DNA from: Halogranum amylolyticum
Lineage (GTDB): Archaea > Halobacteriota > Halobacteria > Halobacteriales > Haloferacaceae
DNA: 64,000 nt
Direction of reading: 5' to 3'
Assembly (NCBI RefSeq): GCF_900110465.1
Contig: NZ_FODV01000004.1
Location: 272,108-336,107 of the forward strand
Shown: piece by piece, positions 54,510-62,117 of the stretch
Layout of the letters: each line of letters opens with the position of its first letter
Position numbering within the stretch: position 1 is the stretch's first letter
Made by a program: the position numbers and the translations under genes
The notes under the pieces: generated by a model
What the model saw: the letters and a program-made list of their open reading frames with translations, nothing else
Database searches by the model: none
Told to the model about the DNA's origin: nothing

Positions 54510-55802
54510 ATGTTACGTGATATCGAACGGCGTGACTTCCTGAAAGGCGTCGGAACTGCAGGTGTCGTCGGTCTGGCTGGCTGTACCAGCGGCGGCGACG
54601 GCGGCGACGGCGGTAGCGACGGCAACGGTACCGGCGGCGGTGGTGGTGGCGGTGGGGACCGAACAATTCAGTACGGCGTCCTCCTCCCGTTGACGGGCGA
54701 CCTCGGCTCCGTCGGGCAGCCGATGCGCGACGCCGCGATCCTCCCGTCGAAGCAGCTGTCCGACGCCGACCTCGGCGGGTTGAGCGTCAAAGAGACCGTC
54801 GAGGACACGCAGACCAACCCCTCGTCCGGCATCAGTGCGGCGAACAGCCTCATCAACTCCGGCATTCCGGGCATCTGCGGCCCGGCCTCCTCGGGTGTAA
54901 ACATCCAGGTGTCGAGGCAGGTGTTCATCCCGAACCAGGTGGTCGGCGTCTCACCGTCCAGCACGGCACCGAGCGTCACCGACCTCGAGGACGACGACTT
55001 CGTCTACCGGACGGCACCGTCGGACGCCCTCCAGGGACAGGTCGTCTCTCGGGTGGCGAACGACAGCGTCGGGGCCAGCACGGCGGCGACGATGTACGTC
55101 AACAACGACTACGGCCAACTCCTCTCGCAGGCGTTCGTCAGCGCGTTCGAGGAGAACGGCGGGACGGTTCAAAAGGAGGTCTCCTTCGAGAAACAGCAGT
55201 CGTCGTACACCTCGAAGCTCCAGTCGGCCCTGGGCGGCGGTCCGGACGCGCTCGTCGTCATCGGCTATCCGGCGTCGGGCGTCCAGCTGTTCACCGACTA
55301 CTACGCCGACTTCGACGACGGCACCGACATCCTCGTCACCGACGGGATGCAGGACGCCCAGATGCAGAAACAGGTCGGTAACCCGATGGAGAACGTGACG
55401 GGAACGGCTCCGCAGCCGTCCGGTCCGGCCGCCGACGCGTTCGCCTCGGCGTACAACGACGAGTACGGCCGCGACCCCTCCGTGTTCAACGCCCACTCCT
55501 ACGACGCGGCGGCGACGCTCATCCTCGCCAACGCGTGGGCGGGTGAGAACAGCGGGACGGCCGTCCGCGACGCGATGCGAGAGATCGCGAACCCCGAGGG
55601 GACGGAGGTCACCATCGAGAACCTCGCGGAGGGCGTCAAGATGGCGGCCAACGGCGAGGCGATCAACTACGCCGGCGCGTCCAGCGCGGTCGACTTCGAC
55701 GACAACGGCGACATGAAGGCGGTCTCCTACTCCGTCTGGCAGTTCGCCCCCGACAGCGAGTCGGGCATCGAAGTCGTCGACACCATCCAGTTCGAGGCGT
55801 AA
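54510..55802 (+). CDS. ABC transporter substrate-binding lipoprotein (branched-chain amino acid type)
   Basis: A 430-residue extracellular binding protein. The N-terminus holds an RRDFLK twin-arginine motif (7-12), a short hydrophobic segment and lipobox GLAGC (Cys 25), followed by a Gly/Asp low-complexity linker to about residue 50. The rest is a type I periplasmic-binding fold (IQYGVLLPLTGDLGSVGQPM). It is convergent with livHMGF and supplies its ligand. GTTTATAAAC lies about 26 bases upstream. Ligand could be amino acids, urea or short amides. Confidence 0.92.
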   Translation: MLRDIERRDFLKGVGTAGVVGLAGCTSGGDGGDGGSDGNGTGGGGGGGGDRTIQYGVLLPLTGDLGSVGQPMRDAAILPSKQLSDADLGGLSVKETVEDTQTNPSSGISAANSLINSGIPGICGPASSGVNIQVSRQVFIPNQVVGVSPSSTAPSVTDLEDDDFVYRTAPSDALQGQVVSRVANDSVGASTAATMYVNNDYGQLLSQAFVSAFEENGGTVQKEVSFEKQQSSYTSKLQSALGGGPDALVVIGYPASGVQLFTDYYADFDDGTDILVTDGMQDAQMQKQVGNPMENVTGTAPQPSGPAADAFASAYNDEYGRDPSVFNAHSYDAAATLILANAWAGENSGTAVRDAMREIANPEGTEVTIENLAEGVKMAANGEAINYAGASSAVDFDDNGDMKAVSYSVWQFAPDSESGIEVVDTIQFEA

Positions 55803-55977
55803 ACCCCGGTACATCTCTTTTGCGACCGGCGTCCGAGTCCGCCGCGAGTGGCCACCACGACTTTTGTGCGTACCCGCGTCGGGAGAAGTGGAGAAAGAGA
55901 CGGTGAAGACAGCCGACGACGCCGGCGGCCGAACGCTCGATCCGCGGAACTACACCGGACGATCGACAAAGACGACG

Positions 55978-56103
55978 ATGACCGACCACAGTCGAGATAC
56001 GGACGGAGAGTTCGAGTATCACCTCCGGCAAGCATACCATCTCGCCGAGCGCGACGAGGTCCGATATCACATCAGGAAGGCGGCGGCGACGCTCCGTGAG
56101 TGA
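55978..56103 (+). CDS. Small conserved-looking helical protein
   Basis: A 41-residue frame starting MTDHSRDTDGEFEYHLRQAY with a helical second half (LAERDEVRYHIRKAAATL). The open frame continues upstream; a GTG at 55888, 26 bases after ACTTTTGTG, would give a 71-residue protein and is a real alternative. Convergent with livF, whose stop lies 46 bases away. Confidence 0.55.
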   Translation: MTDHSRDTDGEFEYHLRQAYHLAERDEVRYHIRKAAATLRE

Positions 56104-56148
56104 TCGAGGAGAGCGGAGACGACGAGCGGAGCCGTGCTCCCGACCGGC

Positions 56149-56853
56149 TCAGCCACCGAGGAACCGCTGTCTGACCTCGTCGTCGCCGAGCAGTTCGTCG
56201 CCGCTCCCGACGTAACCGTTTTTCCCGTTGACGAGCACGTAGCCGCGGTCACAGCGACGGAGCGCCTCCTTGGCGTTCTGTTCGACCATCAGGATAGCCG
56301 TGCCGCCGTCGTTGATCTCGTCGATACGGTCGAACATGTCGTCGACGAGGTCGGGTGCGAGTCCCGCAGAGGGTTCGTCGAGCAGGAGAAGCTCCGGTTC
56401 GAGCATCAGCGCGCGACCCATCGCGAGCATCTGTCGCTGCCCGCCGCTCATCGTCCCGGCCTTCTGTTCCTGGCGGTCCTCGAGGATGGGGAACCGCTCG
56501 AACACCGCCCTGAGCGCCGGTTCCGGCACCTCGTCGAGGATGTACGCACCCATCTCCAGATTCTCGCGAACCGTCAGCGAGTCGAAGATGTTGTCGTTCT
56601 GCGGGACGTAGCCGACGCCGTAGTGAATGATCTCCTCGGGGGCCAACCCCGTGATGTCGTCGTCGTCGAAAGTGACCGTCCCGCCCATGTGGGTCGTCAG
56701 GCCGAAGACCGACTTCATCGCCGTTGACTTCCCCGCACCGTTCGGGCCGACGATGGTGACGTACTCGCCGTCGTCGACTTCGAGATCGAGATCGGTCAGG
56801 ATCTGGAGGTCGCCGTAGCCCGCATCCAGCGAATCCACGCGGAGGAGACTCAC
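56149..56853 (-). CDS. livF: Branched-chain amino acid ABC ATP-binding protein LivF
   Basis: A 234-residue ATPase. Walker A GPNGAGKSTAM, signature MSGGQRQMLAMGRALM, Walker B LLLLDEPSAGLAP, H-loop VEQNAKEAL. The LivF-specific tail (GDELLGDDEVRQRFLGG) is present. Last gene of livH-livM-livG-livF and coupled to livG by a 4-base overlap. Confidence 0.94.
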   Translation of the reverse strand: MSLLRVDSLDAGYGDLQILTDLDLEVDDGEYVTIVGPNGAGKSTAMKSVFGLTTHMGGTVTFDDDDITGLAPEEIIHYGVGYVPQNDNIFDSLTVRENLEMGAYILDEVPEPALRAVFERFPILEDRQEQKAGTMSGGQRQMLAMGRALMLEPELLLLDEPSAGLAPDLVDDMFDRIDEINDGGTAILMVEQNAKEALRRCDRGYVLVNGKNGYVGSGDELLGDDEVRQRFLGG

Positions 56854-57719
56854 TCGACCTCACCTCCGAGGTACGCCTCGATGACGCGCTCGTCGGACTT
56901 GATCGCCGCCGGCGGTCCGTCGGCGAGCAGTCGACCCTGATGGAGGACGAGCACGCGCGAGCAGTTGTTCATGATGAGGTCGATGTCGTGTTCGACGAGC
57001 AAGAAGGTGTACCCCTGTTCGCGGAGTTCGTGGATGTGTTCGATCAGTTTCTCCTCCAGCGACGGGTTTACCCCGGCGAACGGTTCGTCCAAGAGCAGGA
57101 TGTCGGGGTCGGTCATCAGCGCGCGGGCCATCTCCAGCAGTTTGCGCTGCCCGCCCGAGAGGTTGCCCGCATACTCCTCGGCGAGGTGGTCGATGTCGAA
57201 GAACTCGAGCATCTCCCAGGCACGTTCGAGCACCTCGGCCTCGTCTCGCTCGACCTGACTGCGCGCGCCGGGGAGGACCGAACGCCACAGCGCCTCGCCG
57301 CGCTGGTGTTTCGGCGCGAGCATCATATTCTCCAAGACGGTCATCTCCGAGAGTTCGCGCGCGATCTGGAACGTCCGGACCATCCCCCGGTCGGCGATCT
57401 TGTACGGACGCATCCCCGTGACGTCCTCGCCGTAGAGTTCGACCGTGCCGCTGTCGGGCGTCAGGAACCCCGTGATGAGGTTGAACGTCGTCGACTTCCC
57501 CGCCCCGTTCGGCCCGATGAGACCGGTTATCTTCCCCTCCTCGATCTCGAAGGAGGTGTCGTCGACGGCGGTGATCCCCGAGAACGTCTTCCGGAGGTTC
57601 CGGACGCGAAGCGGCGGCGTCTCGCCGGCGTCCGTCACCGTTCCACTCGGGGCCGTCTCTGTGGAGTCGGTCGACTCGACCCGCTCCTCGGTGTCGGTAG
57701 GAGGGGCGGCGTCGCTCAC
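56850..57719 (-). CDS. livG: Branched-chain amino acid ABC ATP-binding protein LivG
   Basis: A 289-residue ATPase with a 35-residue Thr/Glu-rich N-terminal extension. Walker A GPNGAGKSTTFN, signature NLSGGQRKLLEMARAL, Walker B ILLLDEPFAGVNP, and the LivG C-terminal segment (SDERVIEAYLGGEVE). Overlaps livM and livF by ATGA. Confidence 0.94.
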   Translation of the reverse strand: MSDAAPPTDTEERVESTDSTETAPSGTVTDAGETPPLRVRNLRKTFSGITAVDDTSFEIEEGKITGLIGPNGAGKSTTFNLITGFLTPDSGTVELYGEDVTGMRPYKIADRGMVRTFQIARELSEMTVLENMMLAPKHQRGEALWRSVLPGARSQVERDEAEVLERAWEMLEFFDIDHLAEEYAGNLSGGQRKLLEMARALMTDPDILLLDEPFAGVNPSLEEKLIEHIHELREQGYTFLLVEHDIDLIMNNCSRVLVLHQGRLLADGPPAAIKSDERVIEAYLGGEVE

Positions 57720-59059
57720 CGCTCTTCACCTCCGTCGGCGGCGGCGGTCGACTCGCGAGAGGGTCGGCGCAGCGAGATGCTCGACGCCGTCTCCTTGCGA
57801 TGACCGAGCAGCCCCTCCGGACGGTTCTGCATCAGCCAGATGAGGACGATACCGACGAGAACGAGTCGGAGCGGTGCGATGTTGTCCAGCGCGTACGCGA
57901 AGAACGTCGCGATCTCGAAGTCGAACAGCGCGCCGACGGCACCCGCGAACGTCGACGGCGAACTGCCGAGATCCATCGTCTGGCTCGCGACGTTGGCGAG
58001 GTAGCGCGGTCCCTCGAACAGCACCGCGGCGAACAGCGCCGCACCGACGACGCTGCCGGTGTTCGATCCGGCACCGCCGATGATGAGCGCGATCCAGATG
58101 AAGAACGTCACCTGCGGCAGGAACGTGTTGGGGTTGACGAAGCCGAGACTCCCCTGCCAGAGGATGCCCGCCAGCCCCATCAGCGCACAGCCGACCATGA
58201 ACGACTTGATCTTGAACAGGTTCGTGTTCTTCCCCAGCGCGCGGGCGACGTCCTCGTCCTCGCGGATCGCCTTCAGCACGCGCCCGAACGGCGAGTTGCC
58301 GATTCGGGAGAGCAGCCAGTAGAACGCGACGACGAAGACGAGCAGGACGACGGCGTACAGCCAGTTGTTGACGACGCTCGGTTGGATGCCGGCGTTCTGG
58401 GCGGCGGTCGTGATGCCGCCGATCAGCGACCCGACGCCGGGGAGTCCGTTGAGCGTCTCCAGAAAGACCGTGTCCGGGTCGTTCTGGATGCCGATACCGC
58501 CGCCGCCGCCGGTACCGAGTTCCGTCCCTGCGATGGTGAACGACTGGAGCGTCGAGGAGAGATACGAGATACGGATGATCTCCGAGAACGCGATGGTGAC
58601 GATGGCGAGGTAGTCGGCGCGGAGTCTGAGCGCGGGCAGTGCCGCGACGAGTCCGATGAACGCCGCGGCGGCCATCCCCGCGAGGATACCGACCCACAGC
58701 GGGAGGCCGAGTCCCGGCACGCGCGCGTCGGGCGCGGCCGAGACCATCATCATGGTGTACGTCCCGACGGCCATGAAGCCGGCCACGCCGATGTTGAACA
58801 GCCCCGTGTACCCCCAGTGGAGGTTGAGCGCCAACACCGCCAGCGCGTAGACGGCCGTGAGGAACGTGAGGCGGGCGAGCGCGTTGACCTGCCCGTTGAT
58901 GCCGTAGCCGAGCACCGTCCCGATGACGACGAACACGACGTACACCGCGAGCAGGAGCCCGACGACGAGCGCCGCGTCGCCGGTGACGAGCCGCTGGAGC
59001 GGACTCCGCGAACTCGGCTCGTCGCCGAGGAACCGACCGAGGTAGTCGCGGACGCTCAT
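57716..59059 (-). CDS. livM: Branched-chain amino acid ABC permease LivM
   Basis: A 447-residue permease with about ten helices. Family motifs: ALNLHWGYTGLFNIGVAGFM, FGRVLKAIREDEDVARALG (EAA-like loop contacting LivG/F) and FIWIALIIGGAGSNTGSVVG. The insert between helices (IAGTELGTGGGGGIGIQ) is Gly-rich. ATG at 59059 overlaps livH stop. The Arg/Ser/Glu C-terminus is likely cytoplasmic. Confidence 0.93.
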   Translation of the reverse strand: MSVRDYLGRFLGDEPSSRSPLQRLVTGDAALVVGLLLAVYVVFVVIGTVLGYGINGQVNALARLTFLTAVYALAVLALNLHWGYTGLFNIGVAGFMAVGTYTMMMVSAAPDARVPGLGLPLWVGILAGMAAAAFIGLVAALPALRLRADYLAIVTIAFSEIIRISYLSSTLQSFTIAGTELGTGGGGGIGIQNDPDTVFLETLNGLPGVGSLIGGITTAAQNAGIQPSVVNNWLYAVVLLVFVVAFYWLLSRIGNSPFGRVLKAIREDEDVARALGKNTNLFKIKSFMVGCALMGLAGILWQGSLGFVNPNTFLPQVTFFIWIALIIGGAGSNTGSVVGAALFAAVLFEGPRYLANVASQTMDLGSSPSTFAGAVGALFDFEIATFFAYALDNIAPLRLVLVGIVLIWLMQNRPEGLLGHRKETASSISLRRPSRESTAAADGGEER

Positions 59060-60162
59060 GCGGTCGTCCTCCCAGCGAAGAGCCCGCTCGGTTTGAACAG
59101 GAGGATGAGGATCATCAGCGCGAACGCCGCCGCCTGCGTGAACTCGCTGGGCAACCAGACGAGCGACACCGTGTCGGTCAGCCCGATGACGAGTCCACCC
59201 AGAATCGCCCCGTAGATCGAGCCGATACCGCCGAGGATGACGGCGGCGAAGATGAGAAGCAGGAGGATCCACCCGCGGTTGTAGGCGATGGTGCCCGACT
59301 CGAGGATGAGCAGGTAGCCCGCGACGCCGGCGAGACCGGCACCGATGACCCACGTCCACCGGATCACCTTCTCGGTCGGGATCCCCGTCACCCGCGCCAG
59401 GTCCTTGTTGTCCGACATCGCTCGCATCGCCTTCCCGAGTTTCGTCCGCTGGAGCAAGAGGTGGACGCCCACCATCAGCGCGAGCGCGCAGAACGCGAGC
59501 GTCAGTTCGTGGTAGCCGAAACTGTACTCGACGCCCGCGAGCGTCCCTTTGACACCCGGCGGCGTCACGGCGACGGAGCGCGGTGCCGTCCCGAAGACGA
59601 ACACCAGCATGTAGCGGAGGATGAACGCGACCCCGATGCTCGCGATGAGCAGCGCGATCCCGTCTTGGCTCCGCATCGGTCGGTAAACGAGCCGGTCGAC
59701 GAGCAGCGACAGGAGCACCGCCGCCACGCCCGCGACGACGATGCCGACGACGATCGCCAGCGGCGCGCCGACGACGCTCGTCTGAAGCTCCGAGGAGAAG
59801 ACGTCGCCGGCGGCCCCGAGCACGAGGAGGCTGCCGATGTCGGCGACGCCGAGGCCGGCGACGACCCACGTCGCCGCCCACCCGGCGAACGCACCGCTCG
59901 TGATGTAGTCGCCGTGTGCGAAGTTCGCGAAGTTCAGAATGCTGTACGTCATCGACAGGCCGACGCCGGCGAGGCCGATGACCAGTCCGTTCACGACGCC
60001 GCGCCAGACGAGAACGACGAGCGTCGACGCCGTGACCTCCCCAGCCATCAACTTAGTTCCGAGATCGAACAGAACGACCAGACCGACGACGAGCCCCAGA
60101 AGCATCATCGGCCGCTCGGTTACGAGCCGCCGACCACGTGAGGTATTATCTGCTATCCCCAT
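59056..60162 (-). CDS. livH: Branched-chain amino acid ABC permease LivH
   Basis: A 368-residue permease opening the liv operon. LSMTYSILNFANFAHGDYIT is the LivH signature, and GKAMRAMSDNKDLARVTGIP is the coupling loop. Eight or nine helices. Upstream, CTTTTATG at about 60200-60208 is the promoter and a perfect CCACAC-N4-GTGTGG palindrome lies between promoter and ATG. Confidence 0.93.
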   Translation of the reverse strand: MGIADNTSRGRRLVTERPMMLLGLVVGLVVLFDLGTKLMAGEVTASTLVVLVWRGVVNGLVIGLAGVGLSMTYSILNFANFAHGDYITSGAFAGWAATWVVAGLGVADIGSLLVLGAAGDVFSSELQTSVVGAPLAIVVGIVVAGVAAVLLSLLVDRLVYRPMRSQDGIALLIASIGVAFILRYMLVFVFGTAPRSVAVTPPGVKGTLAGVEYSFGYHELTLAFCALALMVGVHLLLQRTKLGKAMRAMSDNKDLARVTGIPTEKVIRWTWVIGAGLAGVAGYLLILESGTIAYNRGWILLLLIFAAVILGGIGSIYGAILGGLVIGLTDTVSLVWLPSEFTQAAAFALMILILLFKPSGLFAGRTTA

Positions 60163-60172
60163 TGTTAATCAA

Positions 60173-60188
60173 CCACACGTTAGTGTGG
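60173..60188. promoter_or_regulatory. Palindromic site in the livH leader
   Basis: CCACACGTTAGTGTGG, 6-base perfect arms with 4-base spacer, just downstream of the CTTTTATG promoter and 11 bases before the livH ATG. Position suits a repressor site. The regulator is unknown. Confidence 0.45.
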
Positions 60189-60353
60189 GACAGTCAGTCA
60201 CATAAAAGACTTCCTACTGTCTCGGTCGAATTCGGATGCTGTCGGGCAGTCTCGAGATGTCCAGAAGCTGTACAGTGCTGCATAGACGTGTACGACGGTG
60301 GTCGACGATGGCTGTGCGGACGACGGGAAACAGATTACTCCGTGGCGTGCGGA

Positions 60354-60878
60354 GTGTCCGACATCACCACCGAAGAGCCACCGATAGCGATCGAGTCGCC
60401 GACCGTGAGCGAAGTCGAGACGCTCGCCGACCTCTGGGTCGACTTGGCACGCGGACAGCGCGAGTACGGGTCGCATCTCCGGACGGCGTCGAACCGTGAG
60501 TTCGTCCGCGACACGATCGCACACCAGATCGCGTCGGGCGGTATCCTCGTCGCGCGAGCGACGGCGAACGAGCTGTCCGAGATCGTCGGGTTCGTCACGT
60601 TTTCGCCCGAGAGCGGCCAGTACGACCAGGACGTCACTCGCGGCGTAATACAGAACCTCTACGTCGTCCCCGAGCGTCGAGACGAGGGTGTCGGTGAGAA
60701 GTTGCTCGCGGCGGCCGAGTCACGGTTCGCGACGGCCGGTATCGACGTCGTCACGCTGGACGCGATGGCCGCAAACGAGGCTGCACGACGCTTCTACCGT
60801 CGACAGGGCTATCGCGTCCACCGCGTCGAGTTGGAGAAGCGTGTCGAAAACGATAATAAGACGAGGCAAGACGATTGA
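60354..60878 (+). CDS. GNAT acetyltransferase
   Basis: A 174-residue N-acetyltransferase. TVSEVETLADLWVDLARGQ begins the fold; VIQNLYVVPERRDEGVGEKLL is the acetyl-CoA region and AANEAARRFYRRQGYRVHR the C-terminal motif. GTG at 60354 was chosen, as the upstream part (VCSLxxx Cys-rich) does not look coding. It may be divergent from livH. Confidence 0.8.
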   Translation: MSDITTEEPPIAIESPTVSEVETLADLWVDLARGQREYGSHLRTASNREFVRDTIAHQIASGGILVARATANELSEIVGFVTFSPESGQYDQDVTRGVIQNLYVVPERRDEGVGEKLLAAAESRFATAGIDVVTLDAMAANEAARRFYRRQGYRVHRVELEKRVENDNKTRQDD

Positions 60879-60922
60879 CTCGGAGACGGTGTGTCGGCGA
60901 CGACGTGCTGTCGGTTCGCGGT

Positions 60923-60996
60923 GCCAGGAGAGCATGGGTGGTTCATGCACTCGACTTGTAATCGAGACTTCGTGGGTTCGAATCCCACTCCTGGCT
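60923..60996 (+). tRNA. tRNA-Thr (anticodon TGT)
   Basis: A 74-nt tRNA. Acceptor GCCAGGA/TCCTGGC, discriminator T; D arm GCAT..ATGC; anticodon stem CTCGA/TCGAG with loop CTTGTAA, anticodon TGT (Thr); T arm GTGGG-TTCGAAT-CCCAC. No intron. Confidence 0.94.
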
Positions 60997-61060
60997 TGAC
61001 GCCCGAACGACAGTGAGGGCGGTCAACTTCTAGGGGATTCGAAGCAGGGAGTGAAACGAC

Positions 61061-61104
61061 CGTGGTTCAAAGCCCACTCCTGGTTTATCGGATCCGAGCG
61101 ACAG
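61061..61104 (+). repeat. Degenerate copy of tRNA-Thr 3' end and flank
   Basis: The sequence starting CGTGGTTCAAAGCCCACTCC matches the tRNA-Thr T arm and acceptor (60971-60996) and 17 bases beyond, at about three quarters of positions, about 90 bases downstream. CACTCCTGG and GACAG are shared. It is not a functional tRNA. This could be a decayed att site or a local duplication. Confidence 0.6.
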
Positions 61105-61203
61105 CGGGGAAACTCCGCTGTGGGATGCGAACTCGAGTGCACCGCAAACGGAGTGAGTACGCCGTGTCGAAGAGACACCCTTGATAACCCAGGGTTGGGG
61201 TTG

Positions 61204-61359
61204 ATGTGTGACCACACGAACACGAGAGACATGGTTCGGTCCGACGACACCGCCGACGAGCGAGAACGGATCCGTCAGTTCCTGTCGATGCCACCGTCGC
61301 GACGCCACCCCGACATGTTGCTCCCGTCCGAGGAACAGGACGAACAGGAGCGCGAATAG
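61204..61359 (+). CDS. Small charged protein, unknown function
   Basis: A 51-residue frame with a helical core (ADERERIRQFLSMPPSRR) and a Glu-rich tail. The ATG at 61204 lies about 24 bases after CTTGATAACC; an ATG at 61231 (MVRSDDTADERE) would give a 42-residue protein and is an alternative. No family recognised. Confidence 0.55.
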   Translation: MCDHTNTRDMVRSDDTADERERIRQFLSMPPSRRHPDMLLPSEEQDEQERE

Positions 61360-61407
61360 TCTGTCTTCGCCGGAGACTGTTTATCCGAGCAACACGAAGA
61401 CAGAACC

Positions 61408-61494
61408 ATGACAGGGTCCGACACGTTCTTTCTCGTCATCACGCTCCTCATCTTCGCGCTCATCGTGCTCGGGATCGTGCTGAGTTTTCTGTGA
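61408..61494 (+). CDS. 28-residue single-helix membrane microprotein
   Basis: A tiny gene: MTGSDTFFLVITLLIFALIV followed by LGIVLSFL and stop. It is one hydrophobic helix with a short polar N-terminus. CTGTTTATCC (about 61377-61386) lies 26 bases before the ATG, the normal leaderless spacing. It begins 48 bases after the preceding small gene. Unknown function; evidence is the clean frame, hydrophobic pattern and promoter. Confidence 0.55.
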   Translation: MTGSDTFFLVITLLIFALIVLGIVLSFL

Positions 61495-61519
61495 CGAGTC
61501 GGGACGACGAGGAGTCGCC

Positions 61520-61741
61520 TCAGGCGACCGTGTAACGGTCCGCGTCTCGCGAGACGTACTCGCGGTCCGAGAGCGTCCGGAGGATGCTGTAGAGCGAGAG
61601 TTTCTTCATGTCGAGTGCCTCCTGCAGTTCCGCGAGCGTCGCCGTCCCGTGCGTCGAGAGATATAGATAGACGAGTTTCGCCCGAGGCGACTCGAGCTCT
61701 CGGGGTAGCGTCGTCGGTGTCGTCGTCTGCTGGTGCATCAT
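61520..61741 (-). CDS. Small winged-helix DNA-binding protein
   Basis: A 73-residue protein. After a Thr-rich start (MMHQQTTTPTTLPRELESPR), a winged helix follows: AKLVYLYLSTHGTATLAELQ, recognition helix MKKLSLYSILRTLSDRE and a short wing. It looks like a TrmB/MarR-type DNA-binding domain alone. GTTTTATC about 31 bases upstream. Confidence 0.8.
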   Translation of the reverse strand: MMHQQTTTPTTLPRELESPRAKLVYLYLSTHGTATLAELQEALDMKKLSLYSILRTLSDREYVSRDADRYTVA

Positions 61742-61921
61742 CGTACTCCCTACTGCGGTTTCGACGATGATAAAACCCCTATTCAACGATCGTCGAACTC
61801 ACGAACACGGAGAGTTCGGCGTCTCAGCGGAGTCTCGCGGGAAACTGTCGTGAGAGGTGAACGGTCCGACAGGCGATGAACCCCCGGTGCTGGCGCTCGG
61901 TTTCGACTGTCGTCGACAAGT

Positions 61922-62013
61922 GGAAGGGGCGGGAGTCGAACCACGCGAAGCCAAGATCCACCGCGACGGGCAAAGCCCTCAACGGTGATGCTCTACCACT
62001 GAGCCACCCTTCC
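61922..62013 (-). tRNA. tRNA-like gene with insert in anticodon arm, isotype uncertain
   Basis: On the minus strand the acceptor GGAAGGG pairs with CCCTTCC (discriminator A), the D arm is GCTC-AGTGGTA-GAGC and the T loop TTCGACT. Between D and T arms there are about 42 nt instead of about 22. A perfect stem CACCG/CGGTG encloses 19 nt with an inner GGGC-TTT-GCCC hairpin, so an intron is possible but a canonical bulge-helix-bulge is not clear. The T stem needs a bulged T (GCG-T-GG with CCCGC). It may be an intron-containing tRNA or a decayed one. Confidence 0.5.
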
Positions 62014-62117
62014 GTCGCAGGCTAAGCGTCGGGGGAACAAATAGCTTCGTCACCGACCGCCGGACGGGAGAGGGAGCGCCCGGGGGGCGTCGTCGCGAAC
62101 CGAAGTGGCCGCGAGCG

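Noticed and set aside
61030..61308. Minus-strand frame near tRNA-Thr
   Set aside because: It reads through the decayed tRNA copy and has typical tRNA-region pseudo-protein content (GVGFEPRSF), so it is not a gene.
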